From: Artemia franciscana
Lineage: Eukaryota > Arthropoda > Branchiopoda > Anostraca > Artemiidae
Assembly: GCF_032884065.1 (NCBI RefSeq)
Contig: NC_088865.1
Span: 49,244,176 to 49,308,175 of the forward strand
Length of the DNA: 64,000 bases
Direction: 5' to 3'
Under the pieces are notes generated by a model. The model made no database searches. It saw nothing but the letters and a program-made list of their open reading frames with translations, and had not been told where the DNA came from. The position numbers and the translations under genes were made by a program. Position 1 is the stretch's first letter; every line of letters begins with the position of its first letter. Positions 37,618 through 48,960 of the stretch are shown one piece after another.

Positions 37618-37725
37618 CGTGCACAGAGGATTATGACAGTATTTCAGATGAAGGGCGCGATACTCCCGTTTCAAGAACGAGTCACAGTTTTAGCAAACCA
37701 ATGAAGAGAGTGAAAAAACTAGGTG
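37618..37725 (+). CDS. ESE-type ETS factor, basic linker exon
   Basis: A 108-bp exon encoding residues 265-299 (CTEDYDSISDEGRDTPVSR, then a Ser/Lys stretch KPMKRVKKLG), ending at GTAAGT. A Ser/acidic patch followed by a basic patch just before the ETS domain fits a nuclear-localisation or DNA-contact region (inference). Two acceptors six bases apart (exon start 37612 or 37618) are both in phase with the C left by the previous exon, so two products differing by two residues (Leu-Ala) are possible. The last base (G) pairs with the first two bases of either ETS exon. Confidence 0.75.
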
Positions 37726-40700
37726 GTAAGTGTCTTGGTCATTTGTCAAAATTATAACTCCTAGGATTTTTTTTTTCTCAAAATTATATCTTTAACTAAA
37801 ATTCATTTCTAAAAATGAATGATATTATTATTTATCCCATGCTAATAAACACTGGAGCTGGGCGATTCTTTGTGTGTATACCAAAGTATCGATGTTCTCA
37901 AGTATCCTGCCCTGGTATCGATACTTTCAATTATACCGATACTTTTTATACTGTTGATTTAAATTTGGCAAATCCAATTTATAGGCTTCACCTTCAAAAA
38001 GAAGGTACATTAGAGCCTCACATATACAAAAACAGATAACTGACATTTTTCGAAGGCTGTCAGCGTCAAAAATAAACGACAACAGTTAAAAATCATAAGT
38101 ATTAATAATTAAAATGATATGTAGCTAGGAATATATTTTGATTTTGAATTTTTTGTGAAAAAAAAATCCAAAAATGATAAGATTTTTATTTTAGATAGTA
38201 ATTTTAGATGCATGCCTGAAAAGTTTAGCCTTAGTATAATTTTACTAGTACAGGAACAGGTAATATTTAGCTATTCTAAAAACAAATTGCTTTGCTTTAC
38301 ATTGTTTTCAACTGTAATAGCTATTGGTATACAATTCAATGAGAAAAGAAGCTAGTTTTGCCAAAAATTTAAAAGGTATATTCTCCCACGAATGAGTCAA
38401 TTTAAAAAGTTTTAATTAAACGTGACGTGCAACTTGGCAGCTCCATCTTAAAGGCTCTCAATATTGTACCTCAATTTCATAATGGACTGGAAAGACTACC
38501 CAAAAATTTAACCCATCATGAATTTATGTTGAAAATTGAATTTATGTTGAATTAAACTTACGTTGAAAATTGTAATACAGACCGAAGAAATGTATTTTTC
38601 AGCGCAGATCCGAAATACTTATTTTCAAGGTTTTAGATGTAGGATCATCAATTCAAAGGGGTGGGGGGGAGGAAACAAAGAGTTTTAAAAACATCTTTTC
38701 TTGGTGTTTTCATCGTACAAATCAGAGATTTAAAAAATACCTTGTTTTGTAAAAGCACCTTTACTCTGAAGTTACTTTTATTATGTGCAAATTCATATTA
38801 TAATTCAGTTTCTTTTATCGCATCCCCTAAAAGCAATAAACAAACTATAGTCAAAACTATATGTTGTTTACCATACATTACATAGTATGAGAAATCAGAT
38901 TATATTGAGTTAATAAAATAAGGATACTGAAATAAGATTCACCAATGTAATAGCTTTTTTTCGAAATTCACTTCCTATTACAAAGTATCTCTTAACAAGA
39001 TAAACTTGGAGATTTTGAGACTAAAATGTGTTAAAATGGATAAATCTCTTCAAAATAGGGTGTAAGAGAAGTTTTTCTTCATTTTAATCCCTTTTTCATT
39101 AATTTCCTTTTATTAACCCTTTGAGATACAAGTAAATTTATGGCTTGATCCCTTAAAGATGAAAGAGAACATTTATAAAAAAAGCATTAACACAGACAAC
39201 AATTTTCTCATCCATTGAAATTCGAGTAAGAAATTTTTCGAAAAAGCCTACTGTTAGAAATACGGTCAGTAGGCGAGGTACCCAGAAAAAAACCGTAAAA
39301 AAACATTTTAATACGTGCGCAAAGTTTCACAGTATTTTTAAACCAAACTGTGAAAAACCATGTAACCAATTTTAAATTTCCGCTCAACATCCTGACTCTC
39401 ATTGAGCCATCAGATAAATATAGTCTCAGTTCTAGAGGAGGGGGGGAGACAGGGTTGAAATATAAGCACAATATAAATAAGCAGAGCATTGCTGAATTTA
39501 CCTTGGTGCTGAGAAACACTAACGTAAAGAAAGTTTCATTTTTAAAATTTTACTTGGTTACTAAAATCTAGTTCTTGTTGAAGAGTTAATAATAAAACAG
39601 TTTAAAAAAAACCCGAAACAGGTCAATGAATCCCTTTGGTTGAATATCGTATTTGTTATGCGTTTTACTCATAACAGTTAAAATATTACAAAATCCAAAG
39701 GTTTATCCAAAATTGTATATCTCAATTTTGAATAATAACCACAGACGTTTTCTTCATAGGGATGAATGTTACCATTATTTGGTAATAGACATTCATTAAC
39801 TTTGTCTTTGTGCTGACAAATATTGCAGGATAAAAGTTTCATTTCTTAAGTTTCACTTCCTTGCTAAGATATAGTTCTTAGAAAACAAAAAGTAATAAAA
39901 AAGGTTATACAAAGTTCCAAAACAGGCGCTTGGTCTGCCTTTGGGTTACCAATTTTCGTACAAAACAAAGCAATGAATCACTATGTTTGAATTTCGTATT
40001 ATCCTTTGTACTCATTAGAATTAAAATTTTCCCTAATGATACATCAAAATCGTGTATCCCAACTTCGGCCGAAAACCAAAGAAGTTTTCTTCAGATGGAA
40101 GAACCTGGTTAGTATTTAATAATTGAGCATCTTCATCTTTCGGCTCTAAAGCATAATGGTGAAAAGAATTTCACTTCTGAAGCTAATCTCCAAAAGTTCC
40201 TTTGGGAACTTTTACTATTTAATTACTGATTTTACAAAGTTGCATAGTGTCTAAACTTTTAGAATACGAAATAATTTTGTTTATTAATGGAGGAAAGAGC
40301 TGGGTTTGAAAAAAAAGAAGAAAAAACATTTCTTAGTGTCAAATATTTTTGTATATTTTATTTTGTCTTTATACTTCATTTTATTTTTTCATTTAATTAC
40401 TTTATGTTTATTTTATTTCGTTTATTGTATCTTTTGAAACATTTTGTTTTTTCTCAGGTGACCCCAGGCAGTCGTCGTATATAATTTTTTTCTGTTTGGG
40501 GGGGGGAGGATTGTGTAGTAGGAATTGAATGGAATATATAAGAGAATATAAACCCATTATTTAGTTTTCAACCACAATAAACTCTCCAAGACTATTCAAA
40601 CCATTTTTCTATTCTATGAAAATAAACAAAAACTAAAGAAAACCAGATACACTGAAACTGCGCACTTCAAAATTCAAATTAACTCTGAAATTCTAATTGA

Positions 40701-40953
40701 CTCTGAAATTCGAATTGACTTCGAACTAAATAGAGTTCGTACTTAAAGTATGTATCTTAAAAGTGTTTAGTGGGTTAATTTCAACAAATTTTCTGTGCTT
40801 AAAAGAAACTTTGGTTTTCTTTTTGTTTATTTATAGTTAAAGCTGTTTTTTTTTATGGGATAAGGCTAAATGCTTTAAAAAGTCATTTATTTATCCTTTC
40901 ATTCATTGATTCACTGATTAATTAGTATAATTTAGTTGTATGTTATTAAATGC
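37726..40953. other. Intron 5 of the ETS gene, first part
   Basis: Holds a small LINE scrap at 39205-39290 and a pair of diverged copies of about 310 bp near 39480-39790 and 39790-40100. No exon recognised. Confidence 0.5.
39205..39290 (-). mobile_element. Tiny LINE C-terminal scrap
   Basis: The minus strand reads GTSPTDRISNSRLFRKIS, which matches the LGTRLTDCVLNSRK-type post-RT segment readable at about 28.9 kb. Confidence 0.5.
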
Positions 40954-41361
40954 ATGACACTGGAACTATGAACTCCCAACGACAACTAAGACAATTAAGT
41001 TGTTTAATTAATCAAAACTATTAATTAAGATAGGACATTTAATTAAGTAGTAGAGGGAAAAATGAATTTCTTAGTTCCAAAAAATTACATTTTATTTATT
41101 TTAGCATATTTTCTTTAAAGTAGACCTGAAGACCCCTGGGAGTATTCGTACAACAGTTTTTCTTTGTTTTTTTTTTTTTTTTCACTGGAAAAGGGGCCAT
41201 TTTTAAAAAAATGGCCCCCTTTTTAGTTTCTCATTAGTTTCCCATTTTGAGTTTCTTCTTAGAAAGAAACTCAAAATACTTGATTCAACTTTCACCTTGC
41301 CAAACTTCAATAACAATTAAATTAGCTTTATAGTCGGATGCTAAAAGATACTATGATGCAT

Positions 41362-41469
<108 letters not shown>

Positions 41470-42110
41470 TGGAATAATTTCATACTCTGAAAAAAAAATG
41501 AAACTGTACCCTTGGAAATAGTAATAGGACAGTCTAGTTAGTACAGTTAATTCAAAAATCTGATTTGAATTACCCACCAATTGTCTTTTTCCTTTTTCAA
41601 CCCAAACTACTCTTTTTGCCTTCTCCATAAATAATTACACATACACCTTTTGAACCTTGGCTGATGCTCAAAGGATTCTTTTCCCTCCCCTCTTCAGTTG
41701 TGTGTAAACCAGAGAAAAATTAAAATAAATCATCAAGGAACAAAGATTTGCATGATAATTAAATAAATCAATAATAATGTATAATGATAAATAAAATATA
41801 TTGGATAAATATCAAAGTAAATCATTAGCTAAAACAGTTTCGGAAGATTATGTTATCTAACTATTCACAATATTAATAAATCAAATATATAATTAAATAA
41901 ATCAATACCTAAAACAGGTTTTGAATAAAAACTGATTTAACTATTCTCACTTATATGTATTCTATATTATGCTCTATACTAGATTTACATTGAACAATTA
42001 AACTACTTAATAAAATAAATAAAATAAATCAATAAAGATAAGCAAGTTGAGCATGGAGTTGTCTAAATATTATTCCTTTTATATAAGGTTTTATCTTCAT
42101 ATTATTTCAG

Positions 42111-42306
42111 AAAAGAACTTTGGTAGACTATGGGAGTTCATCAGAGACTTGCTGCACAATCCAAGGTACTGTCCAACTATGGTACGATGGGAGAATGTTG
42201 AAGAAGGCGTATTTAGAATTGTTAAAAGTGAACAGTTGGCTGGCTTATGGGGACAGATCAAGAACAACCCTAAAATGACCTATGAAAAGCTTAGTAGAGC
42301 AATGAG
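42111..42306 (+). CDS. ESE-type ETS factor, ETS-domain exon, version 1
   Basis: A 196-bp exon between ATTATTTCAG and GTAAAA, encoding residues 301-364. It gives the first two thirds of an ETS winged-helix domain: GRLWEFIRDLLHNPRYCP, RWENVEEGVFRIVKSEQLA, LWGQ, and the recognition helix MTYEKLSRAMR. Its last Arg codon is split (AG|G) with the 43736 exon. The LWEFIRDLL, VKSE and MTYEKLSRA(L/M)RYYYK words match the ESE subfamily (ELF3, ELF5, EHF) better than ELF1/E74, SPDEF or ETS1 types, by memory of those families. ETS domains bind GGA(A/T) cores. Enters in phase 1 and leaves in phase 2. This version starts EKNFG before RLWEF. Confidence 0.92.
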
Positions 42307-42531
42307 GTAAAATCATATAATAGTTAATGTATAGATTAATCAGGGACGCCAACTCACAAAAAATGTAGGGGTTGTACTAAGATAAATGACACTGGAACTA
42401 TGTATTTCAGGCAACTATTAAAACCATTAAAAAGTTTAATTAATCAAATCACGTAATTAAGACATTTAATTAAGTAGAAGACAGCAAAATCGATTTCTTA
42501 GTGCCAAATAATTAAATTTTATATATTAAAG

Positions 42532-42721
42532 GTATTGGCAGATTATGGGAGTTCATCAGAGACCTACTGCACAATCCAAGGTACTGTCCAACAATGATGC
42601 GATGGGAGAATGTTGAAGAAGGTGTATTTAGAATTGTTAAAAGTGAACAGTTGGCTGGTTTATGGGGACAGATCAAGAACAACCCTAAAATGACCTATGA
42701 AAAGCTTAGTAGAGCAATGAG
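42532..42721 (+). CDS. ESE-type ETS factor, ETS-domain exon, version 2
   Basis: A 190-bp exon, same phases as version 1. Over the 62 shared codons (from GRLWEF) only one residue differs (Val to Met at PTM[V/M]RW). Seven of nine base differences are silent, which points to selection on protein or recent gene conversion. The N-terminal side is two codons shorter (GIG before RLWEF). The acceptor ATATATTAAAG has almost no pyrimidine tract and sits at the duplication breakpoint, so splicing efficiency is uncertain. Joining versions 1 and 2 in one mRNA brings a stop after 29 codons. Confidence 0.75.
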
Positions 42722-43735
42722 GTAAAAATAATATATAGATTAATCAAGGATACTAATTCACAAAATATAGAGGAGTGGGAGAAAATATTTTTTTCAATAT
42801 GTTTTCAAATTAAGAACCAAAAAAAGGCATTTGTTAAAATCTGGGAGGGGGAGGCAGTTTTCTTTTTAATTTTTTTGAAAGAAAATGCCAGAAAAGGTAT
42901 TTATCAAAATCTCCGTCGCACCCCCTGATTAGTGTCCCTAATATTAATTAATTAGTACCACTGCAGGATAATCTTTTAAAATCCATGTCTTCCCTTAACA
43001 TTAAATAATAAATCCAACTGCAGCACATTATTTTACTATTACCATTCATGAATTCAATACAAATTAGGTACATATAAAGGATGCTTAACTTTTTAAGCCA
43101 TGTGATTAGGTAATATTGTTGGGGCCAAAGCCGGCGGATGTCCAGTGGTGACTAAGTAAAACTTTAGTTGAATTTTGTAATTATACAAAGTGAATCAAAG
43201 GAAGCTAGCGAAACTAGCGAAAAACAACCCAACTAAAACAGACAGCCTTTAAACAAACGGACCATTTACGATAGTGAATGACATTTTAAACTTAGAAGCA
43301 TATGTTTGAAATGCCACTCATTATCAAAATTTTTATTCAATTGTCCTTTCATTGTTACTTAGAAATGGCCTTCTTCTTTTTGTTCTAGTGTTTGTTTTAA
43401 GGCTTTGTTTCTTATATTGCCCTTCGGATTTTTATCTTTATTTTTATTCTGCACTGAAGACAGTCGAACGGTCTCGACCGACATATTTGCATATTTTTCT
43501 TCAGTTTTGCACTGGCTGTTTTATCCTCGTTTTCCCTTCTTTACGAATTCTTTTCTTCGTTTTGTCAATTGTAGCCAATGTAGTCCCAGAAATTATTTGT
43601 CTCTTAAACTTGAAGAGTGAATTCCTTACTACCAATTGACACTGTATTTTCGTTTATTTAAATTAAACCTATTTGATGTGGTGTCCTTGTATTGACAATA
43701 TAGAATATGTTAATACAATTAAGTTTTTTTTCTAG
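42722..43735. other. Intron 6 of the ETS gene
   Basis: About 1 kb after version 2. Two overlapping frames at 43352-43639 are Phe/Leu-rich chance reading of a T-rich stretch. Ends in a TTTTTTTCTAG acceptor. Confidence 0.55.
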
Positions 43736-43943
43736 GTACTACTACAAAAGTCGGGTTTTCCTACCCGTCCTTGGTAGGCGTCTTGTTTACAAATTTGGGC
43801 CCAATGCAGTCAATTGGAGACCAGCTGATCCAAACTTTGAAAACCTGAGATGCCAGCAAAACCTGACAAACAATTCTAACCTCTCGACCTCAATATCCAA
43901 CCTCTCAAAATACGAAGAAATTTCATATGAATTATATCCATAG
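43736..43943 (+). CDS. ESE-type ETS factor, last exon with end of ETS domain
   Basis: A 208-bp exon from TTTTTTTCTAG to a TAG at 43941-43943. The first base completes the split Arg codon, then YYYKSRVFLPVLGRRLVYKF and GPNAVNWRP finish the ETS domain (helix 3 end, wing, last strand). The (R)RLVYKFG-x-N-A-x-x-W pattern is typical of ESE proteins. An Asn/Ser-rich tail of about 39 residues follows. With version 1 the assembled protein is 433 aa, with version 2 it is 431. The ETS domain sits at residues 304-392, near the C-terminus as in ESE factors. I saw no canonical AATAAA in the next 500 bases. Confidence 0.92.
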
Positions 43944-44129
43944 AATCTTGTGTTCAAAGACTATAGTGCAAATATGTGGCATACCAAGAAGTTGTTGCGG
44001 AATTCATTTGTGATTGAGAAAGTTGTTTTTATAATGTTACGAAGCACATATTTTTTCATAATATATTTTGTTTTGAAGCAGTTGAAGCGTTAATTATCAA
44101 GGCATTAACAGGGACTAGACAAAAAACTA

Positions 44130-44210
44130 CCACTACTCACAACTCATTGCACCACAGGTCACCTGAAGCCGAAATGATTCTCCACTCCCCTGCTCTTTTA
44201 GAGTTTAACT
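44130..44210 (-). mobile_element. LINE 3'-end scrap
   Basis: ACTACTCACAACTCATTGCA through GGTCACCTGAAGCCGA parallels the 28600-28660 end of the RTE-like LINE. Very short. Confidence 0.4.
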
Positions 44211-44225
44211 CTTTACTGCTTGCCA

Positions 44226-45640
44226 TGATCAAAAGTTATCGGAGGGCAACTAAACCCACCCCCACGCCCCTTTCCCCAAATGCATCTGATAAAATTTTTG
44301 AGATAGCCATTTTGTTGAAAATGGTTCAGAAACCATATAACAAAAACTCTGGTGTCGACACAACCCTCCAAGGCCCGCGACAGGCATTATAATTATGCCC
44401 TGGGAGTGTATTTGGTTCTTATGGATGGGACGCTCGTACAAACTTCAGAGAGGGCTCATTTGATTAGTAAGTGACAGTTCTAGCTCACTTTTTAAGAATC
44501 AAAAGAGATCGGAGGGCAACTAGCCCCCACGCCCCTTTTCCCCAAAGCCATCCGAAAAGAACTTTGAGATAGCCATTTTTTCAATAGTTTAAAGATCATA
44601 TAACGAAAACTCCGGGGTCGATACAACCCCCCGGGGCACAGTGGCGGGCGTTGTAAATTATGCCCGGGGCATATATGGTTCTTATGGAAGGGATGCTCGT
44701 ATGAACTTCAAAGGTGGCTCATTTGATTGGAAATTGAAACTTCTAGGTCCCTTTTTATGAGTCAAAAGTTAACGGAGGGCATCCACCCACACACACACAC
44801 CCTCTTTTCCCTAAATGCATTCAATGAAAATTTTGAGATAGCCAGTTTGTTTGAAAAAGTTAAAAGATCAAATAACAAGAACTTCGTTATCAGCATACCC
44901 CCCCCCCAGAGCCCAGAAAGGGTTGTACCTTATGCCGCAGGGGCATATAAAGTTTTTATGGGAGAGGTGGTCGCATAAACTTTGGAGGGGACTCAAATGA
45001 TTAGAAACTGAGAGTTCTAATTAACCTCTTTAAGAGTCAAAAATGATCTGATGGTGACTAGACCATGATTGGAGGGCAATCCCAACCTTCTTTTCCCCAA
45101 ATGCGTTCAATCGAATTTTATATTAGTTCAAAATAGACCAAAGATAATATAGCAAAAGTTCCAGAGTGAAACAGTCCCTTAGAATCCGGGGGCAAGTGTT
45201 GTAAAGTGTGCCCTGGGGCATATACGGTTTTTATGGAAGGGATGGTCATATAAACTTCAAAATGTGCTCATTCGATTGTAAATCATAATGTCTATTGCCC
45301 CATTTAAGAGTCAAAAGTGATCAGAGGGCAACTACCCCCCCCCCTCAAAGGCCCCTTTTCCCTAAATGCTTCCAATCAAAATTTTGAAATAGCTATTTTG
45401 TTCAAAATAGTTTAAAGACAAAAAAAAAAACTTCAGGGTCAACACAGCCGCCCAGATAGCTATACCCTGTAAGCTATACCCTGGGGGCATATAAGGTTTT
45501 ATGCAAGGGGTGATTGGAAATTGGTTCATTTGATAAGTTCTAGTTATCTTTTTAAGAAGTTCTAGTTATCTTTTCCGATCAAATTTGATCGGATGGTATC
45601 TACCCCCCCCCCGCTTTTTTACCAAATACATCCGATAAAA
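44226..45640 (+). repeat. Tandem array, about 265-bp unit, six diverged copies
   Basis: Each unit begins near a GGAGGGCAACTA-like word (44241, 44511, 44774, 45071, 45323, about 45590). It continues through CCCC-rich sequence, TTTTGAGATAGCCATTTTGT, a GTCGACACAACCC-like block and GCATATA-GTTCTTATGG. Spacings run from 252 to 297 bases. The same unit occurs singly inside the foldback arms (about 23054 and the reverse at about 25760) and again as an array at 55.4-56.7 kb. Confidence 0.85.
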
Positions 45641-48120
45641 ATTCTCTAACTTAAATAGCCAATTCTCTCACTTAGAATGATCATTCTCTTACTTAAGTGG
45701 CTACAAAACTCTGCAAAATTAGTTTCACCTTTTTTATTATAATAATTGGGAGAACTGAATATGCTTCTACTGAATGGTATGTTCACTACAAACAAGAGTA
45801 TGGACACTGCCTGCTTCTTTAACGATAAAAGCATAAGGCCTACTGAGTATTTGGTACTTTACTAAAAGGAATTATATTACAAGTATTTTCTTTTGTACTT
45901 AATACAAAATTGAAAATCAAATGAAAATTGCAGTGAAACGTGACCAGGATTTAGCAATGGGCCCACTAAGCCCTGTGGCTTTCACTATTCCTAATTTTTT
46001 TGGGATTTCCCCAAAAATCTTCCAAAAACAGAGCGGAAAAACCATTGGGTCTGGAAGCGTCAAAGCTTTAATTCTGGCCCTGGGTGAAATAAAACCTTGA
46101 GCTTGTGAGCTTTCAGCAATTAATATCAGTATATATCAAATCTTCAGTTTAATTTATTAGTTCTTATCAAATTTGTTAATTTATTTTACAATAAAAGAAT
46201 TATTTGGAAATAGGGAATTTTGCAAAAATTTGAAACTTTGGCAGTAAAAAACGGACAGAAATTAATTAAAAAAAAAACTTTACGAAAAAGCAGTTTTCTA
46301 AAGTAAAGTAAATGCCAAAATAAACTTAAGATCAGAAGAAACCTACAATAACTCGAACTCAAAACAACCAGAAATTGCTATTAAAGAATAAATAAAATCC
46401 AAAACCAACAGAAATTAAATAAACAATAATAGCAAAAAACATACAACAGTTACTAATATAATTGAATAAATAAATCTTAAAACGAGTAAAGATAAGTTGA
46501 AATGGAATTCAAGATTAAAAAGAACAGAAATATTTTGGTATTGAAGCATAAATGAAACCCAGCACGAACAGAAATTAAATAAACAATCATAGCAAACTAA
46601 CATACAATAGGCACTAATATAAATGAGTGAATAAATCTCAAAACGAATGAAACTTGAAACAACAAAAATCACTGCAAACAAGAGTTTGTCACAGTAAGTG
46701 TAAAACCTATTGCGTCATTGACGCTTCACAGAAAAAAAAATTAGTTAACAAATATTTTCTTTTGTACTTATTACAACATTGAAAATAAACATAGAAATTA
46801 CAGTAAAATTAAATTTTAAACTGATGAGCTTTCAGCACTTAACATCTTTGTATATCAAATATTCAGTTTAATTTTATTAGTTCTTTCCAAGATCGTTCAA
46901 GACAAATGTAGCTTCAGTACAAACAAGAGTTTGGACACTGCCCCTTTCCCTAACTGTACAAGTCTAAAGCCTACTACGTCATTGGTTGCTTCACTGAAAA
47001 CGGATTATATCACAAATATTATTTTTTCAGTCATTGCAGTACTGAAAATGAAATTACAATAAAATAAAATCTAATGATTTTTCAACACTAATGATTAATT
47101 TTTCAACACTAAAATGATTTTTCAACACTAATGATTAATTTTTCAACACTAATGAACTAATGATTTTTCAACAATTGATAGCATTATATATAAAACGTTC
47201 AGTTTGATTTTATTTGTAGTTTTCAAGACTCTACAAACTGTTGAGCTTTAGGAGCCATAGTTACTATGGGTTGTGGTTCGCTCTTTACTAGGTTACAGCT
47301 ACTGCTTCAACCATGACAATGAGATCATTGCTAATTGTCCACGGAAACTAGTGAAATCTGTGAAATCTAATAGATGGTAAAATTTGTAAAAATCCTAGTA
47401 AATATAAGCAATAGCAATTAATTGAGCCATTAAGCATCTATCTATGATGGTGTGGTAGCGTGCTAATGTTTCAGTAGCTTACTGATGAGCAGACGATTTA
47501 TGAAACTTACTAAGGGGGCTGGAGGGGGAGTGTACGGGAGGGGTTCTTGTATACCTTCAGTTAAGGGTTCTGGAACATCACTATTAAAACAGTACCTTCT
47601 TTGTTCTTCATAGCTTTTCCACATAAGAAGTGGCACCAAAAGTGTTATTTTCAGTGCTATATCGCACTTACGAATGGTAGAATTGAAAAACAAAAGTACG
47701 TAGATATGAGCTTTAGCTTTCAAATGAGCTATTAAACATAACTCTCATAAGTTTTGTTAGCCCAATACATCCAGCTTATCTACTTGAAACATGGCACCAA
47801 AAGTGCCGTTCTTAGTGCCATTTGGAACTTGCAGATGGTAAAATGTATAGGAAAAGCGTAGATACGAGCAATATCTTGTACATGAGCTATAAAAAACCTG
47901 TTTACGATGTTCTAGTAGCCTGCTAGTGCCACCCCTTGAGAAATGGCACAAAAAGTGCCATTTTACGTAAATATCAGATATAGCTTTTGAATGAGCCATT
48001 AAGCTTCTGTCTATGATGTACTGGTAACCCACTAAGCCTGAAAAAAAAAGAAAAAAAGGAGACACATCAGTGCTAGCGATGCAAAAAAGTGATTTTCCTT
48101 GTTGTTCAAGGAGGAGGACT
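45641..48120. other. Repeat-rich non-coding stretch
   Basis: Contains a pair of copies of about 170 bp (46400-46640), a short TTTTCAACACTAATGA array (47080-47175), and diverged repeats with GTGGCACCAAAAGTG words (47630-47960). No exon recognised. Confidence 0.5.
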
Positions 48121-48121
48121 G

Positions 48122-48960
48122 TAATTTCCTTGTACCAGTTTTTCGACTATGCTGATTCCTATGTCACATTTTTTTTTTTGATCTGGCGCCATTTTCGAGG
48201 GATTTCAGGCTTTTTTCAAAATCACCATAAATGTCTTTTCGCAATAAACTTTTACTCTTAAGACGAACCGAAATAATAGTTACCATTCCTGAATCAATGT
48301 CAGATGGCAATTTTTTTTTTACTAGGCAGTTTTCTTCAAAACACATTTTTTAACTTTTGGTTGCTATGGGCTGTTGTTCGCTATTGTTAATCGTGTAATT
48401 TCCTTGTACCAGTTTTTCGACAATGCTGATTCCTATGTCAATTATTATTTTTATTTTTTTTTGATCTGGCGCCATTTTCGAGGGATTTCAGGCTTTTTTC
48501 GAAATCACCATAAATGTCTTTTCGCAATAAACTTTTACTCTTAAGACGAACCGAAATAATAGTTACCATTCCTGAATCAATGTCAGATGGCAATTTTTTT
48601 TTACTAGGCAGTTTTCTTCAAAACACATTTTTTAACTTTTGGTTGCTATGGGCTGTTGTTCGCTATTGTTAATCGTGTAATTTCCTTGTACCAGTTTTTC
48701 GACAATGCTGATTCCTATGTCAATTATTATTTTTATTTTTTTTTGATCTGGCGCCATTTTCGAGGGATTTCAGGCTTTTTTCGAAATCACCATAAATGTC
48801 TTTTCGCCATAAACTTTTACTCTTAAGACGAACCGAAATAATAGTTACCATTCCTGAATCAATGTCAGATGGCAATTTTTTTTTACTAGGCAGTTTTCTT
48901 CAAAACACATTTTTTAACTTTTGGTTGCTATGGGCTGTTGTTCGCTCTTTGCTAGGTTGC
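48122..48960 (+). repeat. Tandem array, about 280-bp unit, three copies
   Basis: Copies start at 48122, 48396 and 48678 with TAATTTCCTTGTACCAGTTT. Copies two and three are nearly identical (the AATTATTATTTTTATTTTTT stretch and an A/C difference in CTTTTCGCAATAAAC). The flank after copy three (GGTTGCAGCTACCGCTGCAA) has a related copy near 47300. Small open frames across it are not coding. Confidence 0.93.

Noticed and set aside
37815..38039. 74-codon + frame after the linker exon
   Set aside because: Contains repeated TATCGATAC-type words and no domain; likely part of an unclassified repeat.
43352..43639. Extra exon in intron 6 of the ETS gene
   Set aside because: Two overlapping frames from T-rich sequence, with no acceptor/donor pair that keeps the ETS frame.
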